Shown here: positions 27,508 through 35,606 of the stretch, piece after piece | Numbering within the stretch: the stretch's first letter is position 1 | Layout of the letters: the number at the start of each line of letters is the position of its first letter | Origin: Rhizobium sp. ARZ01 | Lineage (GTDB): Bacteria; Pseudomonadota; Alphaproteobacteria; Rhizobiales; Rhizobiaceae | Reading direction: 5' to 3' | NCBI RefSeq assembly: GCF_014851675.1 | Contig: NZ_JACVAE010000003.1 | Location: forward strand, 558,001 to 622,000 | Length of the DNA stretch: 64,000 nt | Notes under the pieces: model-generated | Databases searched by the model: none | Told to the model about the DNA's origin: nothing | The model's input: the letters and a program-made list of their open reading frames with translations, nothing else | Position numbers and translations under genes: made by a program

Positions 27508-28491
27508 TCAGCGGTTGCCATAGATACCGTCAAGGATCCCACCTTCGGCGAAATGCTCCTTGGAAACCTGACCCCAGCCGCCGAAGACGTCTTCGACCTT
27601 AACGAGGCGAATATCCGGGAACTGGTCCTTGAATTCGGCCGCGACCTTCTCGTCATGGACGCGATGGCCAAATTCGGCGGCGATCTTCTGGCCTTCCGGC
27701 GCGTAGAGAAAGTCGAGGTAGGACTTCGACAGTTCCTGGCTGCCATGCTTTTCGGCGACCTTGTCGACGACGGCGACCGGGAACTCCGCGAGCAGGCTGA
27801 CAGAGGGAACGACCTGTTCGAACTTGTCGGTGCCGTATTGCTTGGCGATCGCTTTGGTTTCTGCCTCGAAGGTGATGATTACGTCGCCGATTTCCCGCTC
27901 GACGAAGGTGGTCGTGGCGGCGCGCCCCCCGGTGTCGAAGACCGGGACGTTGTCAAAGATCTTGGTGACAAACTCCTTCACCTTCGCCTCGTCGCCTTCG
28001 AACTGTTCCTTCGCGTAAGCGGTTGCAGCTAGGTAGGTGTAGCGCGCATTGCCGGAGGTCTTCGGGTTCGGGAAAATCACCTTCACGTCGTCGCGGGCAA
28101 GGTCGTTCCAGTCCTTGATACCCTTCGGATTGCCGGCGCGAACAAGGAAGGAGGGGAAGGAATAGAAGGGCGAGGCATTGTTCGGGAACTTTTTCTGCCA
28201 GTCCTCCGCGACGAAGCCGTTCTTCACGAGGAAGTCGATGTCCGTCACCTGGTTGAACGTCACGACGTCGGCTTCCAGTCCCTCTACGATCGCACGTGCT
28301 TGCTTGGAGGTGCCGCCATGCGATTGATCGACGGTAACGCCCGGGTGTTGGCTGATGAAGGCTTCATTCTCAGCGGCAAAGAGCTCACGAGCAACGTCAT
28401 AGGACGCGTTCAGGAGTTTGTCGGCAGCATTGGCCGAAAGGGGGGCTGCCAGTGCCGCGATGGCGGCACCGATAAGGAATAGGCGCTTCAT
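27508..28491 (-). CDS. sbp: Sulfate-binding periplasmic protein
   Basis: The 327-residue protein has a Sec signal peptide (MKRLFLIGAAIAALAAPLSANA, cleavage before ADK) and the sulfate-binding protein core: LLNASYDVARELF, QSHGGTSKQARAI, FPNPKTSGNARYTYLAATAY and ADVVTFNQVTD. It captures sulfate (or thiosulfate) in the periplasm for CysTWA. GGGAG precedes the ATG at 28491. It is the first gene of the operon; the 330-base region upstream should hold its promoter. Confidence 0.95.
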   Translation of the reverse strand: MKRLFLIGAAIAALAAPLSANAADKLLNASYDVARELFAAENEAFISQHPGVTVDQSHGGTSKQARAIVEGLEADVVTFNQVTDIDFLVKNGFVAEDWQKKFPNNASPFYSFPSFLVRAGNPKGIKDWNDLARDDVKVIFPNPKTSGNARYTYLAATAYAKEQFEGDEAKVKEFVTKIFDNVPVFDTGGRAATTTFVEREIGDVIITFEAETKAIAKQYGTDKFEQVVPSVSLLAEFPVAVVDKVAEKHGSQELSKSYLDFLYAPEGQKIAAEFGHRVHDEKVAAEFKDQFPDIRLVKVEDVFGGWGQVSKEHFAEGGILDGIYGNR

Positions 28492-28824
28492 GTGATTTGT
28501 GTCTCCCGGAAGGCAGGCTGTTATTTCTGCCCGGACAATAATGGCCGGCCGAGCGCAATCCGAGGCACGGCGGACCAATCAAAGTCTGCTCAGGAAAAAA
28601 TTAGTCTTACTCGGCGGAGTTCAGCAGAAAATTTGCAGACGGTAATCATCGGGCGATGCCGTCTGACCGTCGCGGATTTGCAGCGATAGCTGCGATGGAA
28701 ACACAATGTCTCCCCACAGTTCGATCAACTGTACCACAAGCTGCCCGAAGACGTCTTTGGGTGAAGCCGTGGCCGTATGGCCGCGATCGGCCAGCGGCGT
28801 GCTAACAGAGACCGGCGGTGCTGC
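28492..28824 (-). other. Intergenic region upstream of sbp
   Basis: This 333-base stretch between hbdA and sbp holds no convincing gene. It contains the sbp leader, an AT-rich block (28596-28610) and a composite hairpin at 28637-28666. I could not identify a confident promoter or a known riboswitch here. Confidence 0.6.
28637..28666 (-). terminator. Composite hairpin between hbdA and sbp
   Basis: CAGACGG and CCGTCTG (7 bp) enclose CATCG-GG-CGATG (5 bp), giving a near-continuous 12-bp stem broken only by a 4-base bulge (TAAT). On the minus strand it is followed by CAAATTTTC. It probably ends transcription of hbdA, 160 bases downstream of its stop, though a small RNA or protein site is possible. 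Confidence 0.4.
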
Positions 28825-29703
28825 TCAGCGGGTCGGGACGGGGACTTCGCCGCGATAGTCGTAGAAACCGCGTCCGGACTTGCGGCCGAGCCAGCCGGCC
28901 TCGACGTACTTCACCAGCAGCGGGCAGGGGCGATATTTCGAGTCCGCCAGGCCCTCATAAAGGACCTGCATGATGGATAGGCAAGTATCGAGACCGATGA
29001 AGTCGGCCAGTTGCAGCGGTCCCATCGGGTGGTTGGCGCCGAGCTTCATCGCCGTATCGATCGCGTCCACAGTGCCGACGCCCTCGTAGAGCGTGTAGAT
29101 TGCCTCGTTGATCATCGGCAGAAGGATGCGGTTGACGATGAAGGCGGGAAAATCTTCTGCGACCGTTACAGTTTTGTCGAGAGTCGCGACAAACTCCTTG
29201 GCGGCGGCAAAGGTTTTTTCCTCGGTGGCGATGCCGCGCACGAGCTCGACCAGCTTCATCACCGGCACCGGGTTCATAAAGTGGATACCCATAAAGCGTT
29301 CGGCGCGGTCGGTGGCCGAAGCCAGGCGCGTGATCGACAGCGAAGAGGTGTTGGTCGCTAGGATTGCGTCGGGCTTCAGGACAGGACAGACCTGTCCGTA
29401 GATCTTGCGCTTGACCGTTTCGTCCTCTGTCGCCGCCTCGATGACAAGGTCGGCCTGGGACAGGTCGTTGATGTCGGTCGAGCCTTTGATGTGCGACAGC
29501 GCGTTCTTGCGATCCTCGTCCGTCATCTTGCCGGAAGCGACTTGGCGGGCGAGATTGCCATGGATGGTGGCGAGGCCGGTCTCAATCCGTTCGGCCGAGA
29601 GATCGTAGATATGGACCTTGTAGCCGGCGATGGCGCAGACATGGGCGATCCCGCAACCCATCTGGCCTGCTCCGACGATACCGACGTTCCTGATCGTGCT
29701 CAT
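28825..29703 (-). CDS. hbdA: 3-hydroxybutyryl-CoA dehydrogenase
   Basis: The 292-residue NAD-dependent enzyme oxidises or reduces 3-hydroxyacyl-CoA. Rossmann motif VGIVGAGQMGCGIAHVCA, VIEAATEDETVKRKIY, SLSITRLA, GIHFMNPVPVMKLVELVRG (catalytic His) and NRILLPMINEAIYTLYEGVG are diagnostic. The start at 29703 gives the usual length; a GTG four codons upstream (29715) is also possible. In rhizobia it follows etfBA, serving poly-3-hydroxybutyrate or acyl-CoA metabolism. A strong terminator lies between it and etfA. Confidence 0.94.
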   Translation of the reverse strand: MSTIRNVGIVGAGQMGCGIAHVCAIAGYKVHIYDLSAERIETGLATIHGNLARQVASGKMTDEDRKNALSHIKGSTDINDLSQADLVIEAATEDETVKRKIYGQVCPVLKPDAILATNTSSLSITRLASATDRAERFMGIHFMNPVPVMKLVELVRGIATEEKTFAAAKEFVATLDKTVTVAEDFPAFIVNRILLPMINEAIYTLYEGVGTVDAIDTAMKLGANHPMGPLQLADFIGLDTCLSIMQVLYEGLADSKYRPCPLLVKYVEAGWLGRKSGRGFYDYRGEVPVPTR

Positions 29704-29774
29704 TGTTCTGCTCACCGAATGAATGAAGAGGCCCCGACCCTCGGCCGAAGTGGCCGCGGGTCAAAAAAAAGAAA

Positions 29775-29799
29775 ACCGGGCCGAATTTGTCGGCCCGGT
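29775..29799 (-). terminator. Strong intrinsic terminator after etfA
   Basis: ACCGGGCCGA and TCGGCCCGGT form a perfect 10-bp stem with a 5-base loop; on the minus strand TTTTCTTTTTTTT follows directly. It lies 69 bases after the etfA stop and upstream of hbdA, so hbdA needs its own promoter or read-through. Confidence 0.9.
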
Positions 29800-29867
29800 G
29801 CAGTGATAAAGGGGTGCGGCGTATTTTTCCAGCGATTATTCGTCGCGTACCGCGTGCCGGATCGCGC

Positions 29868-30797
29868 TCAGAGTGCTTTTTCGAGCTCCGGCAGGGCGTC
29901 GAAGAGGTCGGCGACGAGGCCGTAGTCGGCGACCTGGAAGATCGGCGCCTCCTCGTCCTTGTTGATGGCGACGATGACCTTGCTATCCTTCATGCCGGCA
30001 AGGTGCTGGATGGCACCGGAGATGCCGCAGGCGATGTAGAGCTGCGGGGCGACGACCTTGCCGGTCTGGCCGACCTGCCAGTCGTTCGGCGCGTAGCCGG
30101 CGTCGACGGCGGCGCGGCTGGCGCCGACGGCGGCGCCGAGCTTGTCGGCGACCGGCAGGATCACTTCCTTGAACTTCTCCGCCGAGCCGAGCGCCCGTCC
30201 GCCGGAGATGATGACCTTCGCCGAGGTCAGCTCGGGACGGTCCGACGACGACAGCGCGTCACCGACGAAGCTCGACAAACCCGGGTTGGCGCCGGTGGCA
30301 ACCGTCTCGATGGCGGCATTGCCGCCTTCGGACGCGGCGGCGAACGAGGCGGTGCGCACGGTGATCACCTTCTTGGCGTCGCTCGTCTGCACCGTCTGGA
30401 TGGCATTGCCGGCATAGATCGGCCGCTTGAAGGTGTCGGGGGAAACCACTTCGATGATCTCCGAGACCTGGGCGACGTCGAGCAGGGCTGCGACGCGCGG
30501 CAAGACGTTCTTGCCGACCGAGGTGGCGGCGGCAAGGATCGTGTCGTAGGCACCGGCGAGGGCGACGATCGTCGCGGCCAGCGGCTCGGCCAGGTTGTTG
30601 GCGAGCGAGGCGTCGTCGGCGAGCAGCACCTTGGCAACGCCCGAGAGCTTCGCCGCCTGCTCGGCCGCCGCCTTGGCACCGGAACCGGCGATGAGCACAT
30701 GCACGTCGCCGCCAAACTTGGTTGCCGCCGTCAGCGCCTTGGCGGTCTGATCGGAAAGGTTGGCATTGTCGTGGTCAGCCAGAAGAAGAATGGCCAT
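29868..30797 (-). CDS. etfA: Electron transfer flavoprotein subunit alpha
   Basis: The 309-residue FAD-binding subunit passes electrons from acyl-CoA and related dehydrogenases to ETF-ubiquinone oxidoreductase. The C-terminal FAD domain is clear: [87 protein letters not shown]. It is downstream of etfB, separated by 189 bases that contain a palindromic repeat, longer than usual for this pair. Confidence 0.96.
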   Translation of the reverse strand: MAILLLADHDNANLSDQTAKALTAATKFGGDVHVLIAGSGAKAAAEQAAKLSGVAKVLLADDASLANNLAEPLAATIVALAGAYDTILAAATSVGKNVLPRVAALLDVAQVSEIIEVVSPDTFKRPIYAGNAIQTVQTSDAKKVITVRTASFAAASEGGNAAIETVATGANPGLSSFVGDALSSSDRPELTSAKVIISGGRALGSAEKFKEVILPVADKLGAAVGASRAAVDAGYAPNDWQVGQTGKVVAPQLYIACGISGAIQHLAGMKDSKVIVAINKDEEAPIFQVADYGLVADLFDALPELEKAL

Positions 30798-30862
30798 GGT
30801 GAAAATCTCCCTATCTATTTGCGCTCAACGGTCCCTTCGGCCCAGCGCGCGACAATCTTGTT

Positions 30863-30980
30863 CATCCCGTCATGCCGGACTTGATCCGGCATCCAGCGCG
30901 CGAAAGTCCTTGCGCGCCAAGGTGTCAATCGCGCCGCCGACGCGGCGCGGCTGGATCCCGGCTCAGGGCCGGGATGACGG
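30863..30980. repeat. RIME-like intergenic palindromic element
   Basis: Two hairpins of related sequence, about 60 bases apart, face each other: GTCATGCCGG-ACTTGAT-CCGGCAT at the left and ATCCCGG-CTCAGGG-CCGGGATGAC at the right, with outer ends CCCGTCAT and ATGACGG complementary and inner CATCCAG/CTGGAT also matching. A third GC-rich hairpin (GCGCCGCCGACGCGGCGC) lies between. This looks like the rhizobial mosaic repeats (RIME class) found between genes. It separates etfB from etfA without coding. Confidence 0.65.
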
Positions 30981-30986
30981 AGGGTG

Positions 30987-31736
30987 TCAAAGCACGCCGG
31001 CTTCGGTTTTCAGCTTTTCGACCAGCTCGGCCACGCTCTTGACCTTGACGCCGGCCTTGCGGCCTTCCGGCTCCTCGGTCTTCAGCACCTTCAGCCGCGC
31101 GGCGGTGGAGACGGCAAAATCGGCCGGGCTCTTCTTGTCGAGCGGCTTCTTCTTCGCCTTCATGATGTTCGGCAGCGAGGCATAGCGCGGCTCGTTCAGG
31201 CGCAGGTCGGTGGTGACCACCGCCGGCAGCTTGATCTCGATCGTCTGCAGGCCGCCGTCGACCTCGCGGGTGACCTTCGCCGAGCCGTCGCCGATCTCGA
31301 CCTTCGAGGCAAAGGTGCCCTGGGCCCAGCCCAACAGCGCCGACAGCATCTGGCCGGTCTGGTTAGAATCGTCGTCGATCGCCTGCTTGCCGACGATGAT
31401 CAGGCCGGGCTGCTCGGCCTCGGCGACGCCCTTCAGGATCTTCGCCACCGCCAGCGGCTCGACCGCGTCGTCAGTCTCGACCAGGATCGCCCGGTCGGCA
31501 CCCATGGCAAGCGCGGTGCGCAGCGTCTCCTCGGCCTTCGCCGGGCCGATCGACACGACCACCACTTCGTCTGCCTTGCCGGCCTCCTTCAGCCGCAGCG
31601 CCTCTTCGACGGAGATCTCGTCGAACGGGTTCATCGACATCTTCACATTCGCGAGCTCGACACCCGTGCCATCCGGCTTCACCCGGATCTTCACGTTGTA
31701 GTCGACGACCCGCTTTACGGGGACCAAGATCTTCAT
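30987..31736 (-). CDS. etfB: Electron transfer flavoprotein subunit beta
   Basis: The 249-residue AMP-binding subunit of [72 protein letters not shown] and the signature [45 protein letters not shown] (short blocks of it) are unmistakable. A strong GGAAGGAG precedes the ATG at 31736; sequence in frame further upstream is leader. A MerR-type palindrome lies 140-160 bases upstream. First gene of etfBA. Confidence 0.96.
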   Translation of the reverse strand: MKILVPVKRVVDYNVKIRVKPDGTGVELANVKMSMNPFDEISVEEALRLKEAGKADEVVVVSIGPAKAEETLRTALAMGADRAILVETDDAVEPLAVAKILKGVAEAEQPGLIIVGKQAIDDDSNQTGQMLSALLGWAQGTFASKVEIGDGSAKVTREVDGGLQTIEIKLPAVVTTDLRLNEPRYASLPNIMKAKKKPLDKKSPADFAVSTAARLKVLKTEEPEGRKAGVKVKSVAELVEKLKTEAGVL

Positions 31737-31875
31737 AGGTTCTCCTTCCAATGCCCGCATGGGAAAATGCGCCACCCGAGCGCCTCCCGATTGTCGGTTG
31801 GCGACATCGATACGCGTTTTTTCCTCAAATTCAATGTTCCGACAGGCGTTCCGCGCGGAAACATCTGTACATAGC

Positions 31876-31896
31876 TTACGTGAACGTAAACGTAAA
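31876..31896 (-). promoter_or_regulatory. MerR-type (LiuR-like) operator upstream of etfB
   Basis: TTACGT-GA-ACGTAA is a perfect palindrome, immediately followed by a third half-site ACGTAAA. On the minus strand it reads as ACGT repeated three times at 6-base steps. Published LiuR sites in proteobacterial acyl-CoA and branched-chain amino acid pathways have paired ACGT halves of this kind, as I recall. Flanking TTTACG and CTATGT could be the -35 and -10 elements with the palindrome in the spacer, the usual place for MerR regulators. Confidence 0.55.
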
Positions 31897-31918
31897 TAAA
31901 ATTGTGTATGCCTGGTAG

Positions 31919-32704
31919 TCACCGACCCCAATGGATGGGCGGGGCAGAGGAGGCTGCCGGGCGATCGGCCTGCTCCGTCGGGATTGCTTCCTTATGTCGC
32001 ACTGCTTTGGGTGTCACGACAGTACGATCGAAAAGTGGCACGTCACGGCGCCGCAGGATGAGCAGGAGGACTGCTCCAGCGAGTATGCCGCCGACATGGG
32101 CGCCCCAGGAAACGCCGCCGTCCGGTTCCACGGCCAGCATGTAGAACTGCTGAGCGACCCAGAGGAGAAGCGGCACGGCGGCGGGCAGCGGCAGCGGGAT
32201 TCGAAAGAACACGAGTACCCAAACGCGCACCTTCGGATGCAGCAGCAGATAAGCCGCAACCACGCCCGAGACTGCCCCGGACGCGCCGATCAAGGGTGCC
32301 TCGGATGCGGGTTGCGCTATGCCGTGAAGAAAAGCTCCGGCAGCGGCGCAGGCGAGATAGAAGATCAGAAACCGGAGGTGCCCCAGCGCGTCTTCCACAT
32401 TGTCGCCGAACACCCAGAGGAACAGCATGTTCGTTGCGAGGTGCACGAAGTCGGTGTGAATGAACGAATAGGTGATGTAGGTGTAATTTTCCGGTACGAG
32501 CACGAGGCCAGGCTCGAGTTCGGCATAGTCGAACACGACGGCCGGGATGTATCCGAGCCCGACCACGGTTTCGTCGGAGAAGGTCTGGCTCGCTATCATC
32601 CCGGTTATGAGCCAGACGGCGACATTGACGATGATCAGGCCGATCGTAACGTACTGGACCTTGATGTATTTCAGAGAATTCGCATCGTGCAGCGGTATGA
32701 ACAT
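31919..32704 (-). CDS. Rhomboid family intramembrane serine protease
   Basis: The 261-residue protein has six or seven transmembrane helices, the catalytic serine in GASG (S142) and the catalytic histidine in WGAHVGG (H203), plus the [22 protein letters not shown] block with the supporting His/Asn of helix 2. Substrates are unknown. It is third in a row with the HIG1-like gene and cobalamin adenosyltransferase, 27 bases after the latter, so probably an operon. The hydrophilic tail (residues 215-261) is not conserved. Confidence 0.92.
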   Translation of the reverse strand: MFIPLHDANSLKYIKVQYVTIGLIIVNVAVWLITGMIASQTFSDETVVGLGYIPAVVFDYAELEPGLVLVPENYTYITYSFIHTDFVHLATNMLFLWVFGDNVEDALGHLRFLIFYLACAAAGAFLHGIAQPASEAPLIGASGAVSGVVAAYLLLHPKVRVWVLVFFRIPLPLPAAVPLLLWVAQQFYMLAVEPDGGVSWGAHVGGILAGAVLLLILRRRDVPLFDRTVVTPKAVRHKEAIPTEQADRPAASSAPPIHWGR

Positions 32705-32731
32705 GAACGCCCGTCCGGGTTGCGTTTGCGA

Positions 32732-33310
32732 CTACCTGTTCTTTCCTGGAACCCAGAGAACGTCCAGGGCGCCCTTGTCATTCGCCCACCGGGCCGCAAC
32801 GAAGAGAAAATCCGACAACCGGTTTATGTAGGCGGCAGCCTCCTTCGACACCGCTTCTCCCTCGATTGCGGCGAGTTCTACCACGCAGCGCTCAGCCCGG
32901 CGTGACGCCGCACGGGCGACATGGAGCGCCGCCGCTGCCGCCGTCCCGCCTGGCAGCACGAAGGATCGCAACGGTGCGAGGTCGGCGTTCAGCATGTCGA
33001 TCTCGGTCTCCAGCCGGTCCACCTGTGCCTGGACGACGCGCAGCGGCTCGTATTTCGGCTTTTCCCCCGTGTCGGGCGTTGCAAGGTCGGCGCCGAGGTC
33101 AAACAGGTCGTTCTGAATCCGCATCAGCATCTGATCGAGGTCAGGATGCACCGAAGTATGCTGTCGTGCCTGTCCGATCAGGGAGTTAACCTCGTCGATA
33201 TCGCCATAGGCTGCGACGCGCACATCGTTTTTCTTTCGGCGCGGACCGGCGACGAGCCCGGTCGTGCCGTTGTCGCCGGTGCGAGTATAGATCTTGTTCA
33301 GCTTGACCAT
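32732..33310 (-). CDS. Cob(I)alamin adenosyltransferase, PduO type
   Basis: The 192-residue enzyme transfers adenosyl from ATP to cob(I)alamin, making coenzyme B12. The N-terminal KIYTRTGDNGTTGLVAGPRRKKNDVRVAAYGDIDEVNS and the C-terminal RAASRRAERCVVEL and YINRLSDFLFVAARW motifs are the ATP- and cobalamin-binding elements of PduO. It is not the CobA/CobO P-loop type. It links functionally with cobST at the window start, although not physically. Thirteen bases after the HIG1-like gene. Confidence 0.95.
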   Translation of the reverse strand: MVKLNKIYTRTGDNGTTGLVAGPRRKKNDVRVAAYGDIDEVNSLIGQARQHTSVHPDLDQMLMRIQNDLFDLGADLATPDTGEKPKYEPLRVVQAQVDRLETEIDMLNADLAPLRSFVLPGGTAAAAALHVARAASRRAERCVVELAAIEGEAVSKEAAAYINRLSDFLFVAARWANDKGALDVLWVPGKNR

Positions 33311-33323
33311 CGTTATCGCGTTC

Positions 33324-33527
33324 TCATGCAGGTCGTCCGCCGCCGGCGAACCAAAGCGTCAGCATGATGAGCACAATGGCGACCGCCTGCAAGACGATGC
33401 GCATTTGCATCAACTGGTTGGACTTGTTTCCGCTGCCACCCTTGGCCAGGTTGATCAGGCCGCGGATCAGTACGATTGCGACAAGACCCATGACGACAAG
33501 CGATATGTAGGTGAGGATGGTAGACAT
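33324..33527 (-). CDS. Twin transmembrane HIG1-like small protein
   Basis: A 67-residue membrane protein with two hydrophobic helices (LTYISLVVMGLVAIVLIRGLINLA and MRIVLQAVAIVLIMLTLWFAGGG) joined by a short polar loop KGGSGNKSNQLMQMR. The Q-MRxRVxxQ-like loop is the HIG_1_N signature of alphaproteobacterial twin transmembrane proteins, which in mitochondria assist cytochrome oxidase assembly. Immediately upstream of the adenosyltransferase in many rhizobia. Confidence 0.85.
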   Translation of the reverse strand: MSTILTYISLVVMGLVAIVLIRGLINLAKGGSGNKSNQLMQMRIVLQAVAIVLIMLTLWFAGGGRPA

Positions 33528-33708
33528 GTTCGCAATCCGTTGTTCGTTCTGTTCCCGTTAGGGTGTCTATCTACACTAACGCATTCGCGCGCGAAGCGGA
33601 ATTGAAATCCGGAACGGATGATGCGTAGATTCAAAGTGTTAGTAAGAAGGCCGCGCCCGGGAGGGCGTGGAAAAGCGGCGATGCCTGCCGATCCAGCCGA
33701 AGGCGGCG

Positions 33709-34554
33709 TTATCCCAATCGGCCGATGATGCGATAGAAGAGGGACGCCGGTAGCAGCTTCTTGAGGAGCGCGCCCTTTTTCGCCGGCGATGTCACGATGT
33801 AATGCGGCCGCGGCGCTCCGGAGTTCAGCGCATGCTTGAGAACATGATAGACCGCATCCGGTCCGAGCTTGCCGGGCGCCGGCCTGCTCTCGCCGCGCAA
33901 CCGACGCATCTGCCGGCGATATTCTTCTGCATGCACCGAATGCTCAAGGTCGATGTGCTTTTCGATGTGCGGGATGGAGTTTTTCATAAAACGCGAAACA
34001 ATCGGGCCGGGTTCGATCAGGCTTACGTGGACACCAGAACCGGCAAGCTCCATGCGCAGCGTCAGCGACAGGCCCTCAAGAGCGAACTTCGAGGCGTTGT
34101 AGGCACCACGCCAGCGATAGGGGACAATGCCGAGGATGGAGGAGCATTGCACGATCCGGCCGTGGCCCTGACGGCGCATGGCCGGAATGACACGTCGGGT
34201 CAGGTCGTGCCAGCCAAAGACGTTGGTCTCGAACTGCTGTCGCAGCGCTTCGACGGGCAGGTCTTCGACAGCGCCCGCCTGCCCATAGGCGCCGTTGTTG
34301 AACAGCGCGTCGAGCCGGCCTCCGGTGCGCTCCAGGACCGTATCGGCAAGTGCTGCGATGGACCCTGGCTCGGTGTAGTCCATCAGCAGGGCCTCGATGC
34401 CATCCGCCTCCAGCGGGGCGAGATCAGTCTCTTTTCGGACCGTGGCGAACACCCGCCAGCCGTCGACTTTCAAGGCCCTGGCACAATAGGCGCCGATACC
34501 GGAGGAGCAGCCGGTGACGATGATCGTTCTCGTCGTGGAAATGAGGTCCGACAT
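33709..34554 (-). CDS. Short-chain dehydrogenase/reductase
   Basis: The 281-residue classical SDR has cofactor motif TGCSSGIGAYCARAL, NNGAYG, catalytic Ser (SSILG) and YNASKFALEGL (Y-x3-K). The long C-terminal region with GPDAVYHVLKHAL and PRPHYIVTSPAKKGALLKKLLP resembles rhizobial SDRs of unknown substrate. The start at 34554 has AGGA seven bases upstream; an ATG two codons earlier is too close to it. Between it and the HIG1-like gene are 181 bases without a recognisable gene. Confidence 0.9.
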   Translation of the reverse strand: MSDLISTTRTIIVTGCSSGIGAYCARALKVDGWRVFATVRKETDLAPLEADGIEALLMDYTEPGSIAALADTVLERTGGRLDALFNNGAYGQAGAVEDLPVEALRQQFETNVFGWHDLTRRVIPAMRRQGHGRIVQCSSILGIVPYRWRGAYNASKFALEGLSLTLRMELAGSGVHVSLIEPGPIVSRFMKNSIPHIEKHIDLEHSVHAEEYRRQMRRLRGESRPAPGKLGPDAVYHVLKHALNSGAPRPHYIVTSPAKKGALLKKLLPASLFYRIIGRLG

Positions 34555-34664
34555 GCGCATTTCCTGTACAAATTCAGTTTCGTTTCCCATATTCACGGGG
34601 CGCTGACAATCGCGCCGAATGTACAAGCCTCGCAGAAGAGGTTGCCCACGAACGGGGACGGAAA

Positions 34665-35606
34665 ATGCCGACCGCTCTACGCCTCCTCTACAAGGTCGTC
34701 TACGACGCGATCTGGCACTTCACCCTGGACGACGGCTGGGCAATGGCAAGCCACGTGGCGCTGTCGACGCTGCTTGCGGTCTTTCCCTTCCTGATTTTCG
34801 GTACCGCCCTCGGCTCCTTCCTGGGCGCGGACCAGTTCGCCGATACCGCCGTCCACCTGATCTTCGACACCTGGCCGGAATCGATCGCCGCCCCGATCTC
34901 GCGCGAGGTGGTGGCGGTATTGACGATCCCGCGCGGCGGGCTTGCGACCATTTCGGTGCTCGCCGCTGCCTATTTCGCCTCAAACGGCGTGGAGGCGTTG
35001 CGGGCGTCCCTCAATCGCGCCTATCGCGTTGCCGAAACGCGCTGGTGGTATGTCACCCGGCTTACCAGTCTCGGCTTTGTCATTTTGGGCGTGGTCGCGC
35101 TTGCCGCCATCAGTATTGTGCTTGTGGCGGCCCCCCTTGCCGTGCGCGCGACTGACCAGTGGATGCCATGGCTCGGCTATGTCTACTCACTGGTTCTCGA
35201 GTGGGGCATCTTTGGCACGCTGATCGTGCTGTTTGTGGGGTTGCTGATCGCGCACCTGTGGCTTCCGGCCGGTCATCGGCGCATTTCCGACGTGCTTCCG
35301 GGAATCATTCTGACGCTGGTGGCGTGGAGTATCGGCGCCTATCTGTTCGCCTCCTACCTCGCTGCCTTTTCGACCTATGTGAAGACCTACGCCGGGCTGG
35401 CCTCGATCATGATCGCGCTGGTTTTCCTCTACATCATCGGCGTGATCTTCATACTCGGCGCGGAGATCAACGCGGCACTGATGAAATACCGGGTCAAGCG
35501 GCTGATCCTCGACCGGCTGCGAGGTCGTAAGCTGCCAGCCGAAACGCCCGCCTCAATCGAGGACGAGGCAATCGCGCGCGAACAGGGCGCGGAGGTCCGC
35601 CGGTAG
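34665..35606 (+). CDS. YihY/BrkB family inner-membrane protein
   Basis: The 313-residue protein has six transmembrane helices. SHVALSTLLAVFPFLIFGTALGSFLG, FASNGVEALRASLNRAYRVAETR and LPGIILTLVAWSIGAYLFASYLAAFSTYVKTYAGLASIMIALVFLYIIGVIFILGAEINAAL (several of these short blocks) define the family, once wrongly called ribonuclease BN. Function is unsettled. GGGGACGGA precedes the ATG. Its 3' end overlaps the 3' end of gluQ by 54 bases on the opposite strand. Confidence 0.92.
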   Translation: MPTALRLLYKVVYDAIWHFTLDDGWAMASHVALSTLLAVFPFLIFGTALGSFLGADQFADTAVHLIFDTWPESIAAPISREVVAVLTIPRGGLATISVLAAAYFASNGVEALRASLNRAYRVAETRWWYVTRLTSLGFVILGVVALAAISIVLVAAPLAVRATDQWMPWLGYVYSLVLEWGIFGTLIVLFVGLLIAHLWLPAGHRRISDVLPGIILTLVAWSIGAYLFASYLAAFSTYVKTYAGLASIMIALVFLYIIGVIFILGAEINAALMKYRVKRLILDRLRGRKLPAETPASIEDEAIAREQGAEVRR

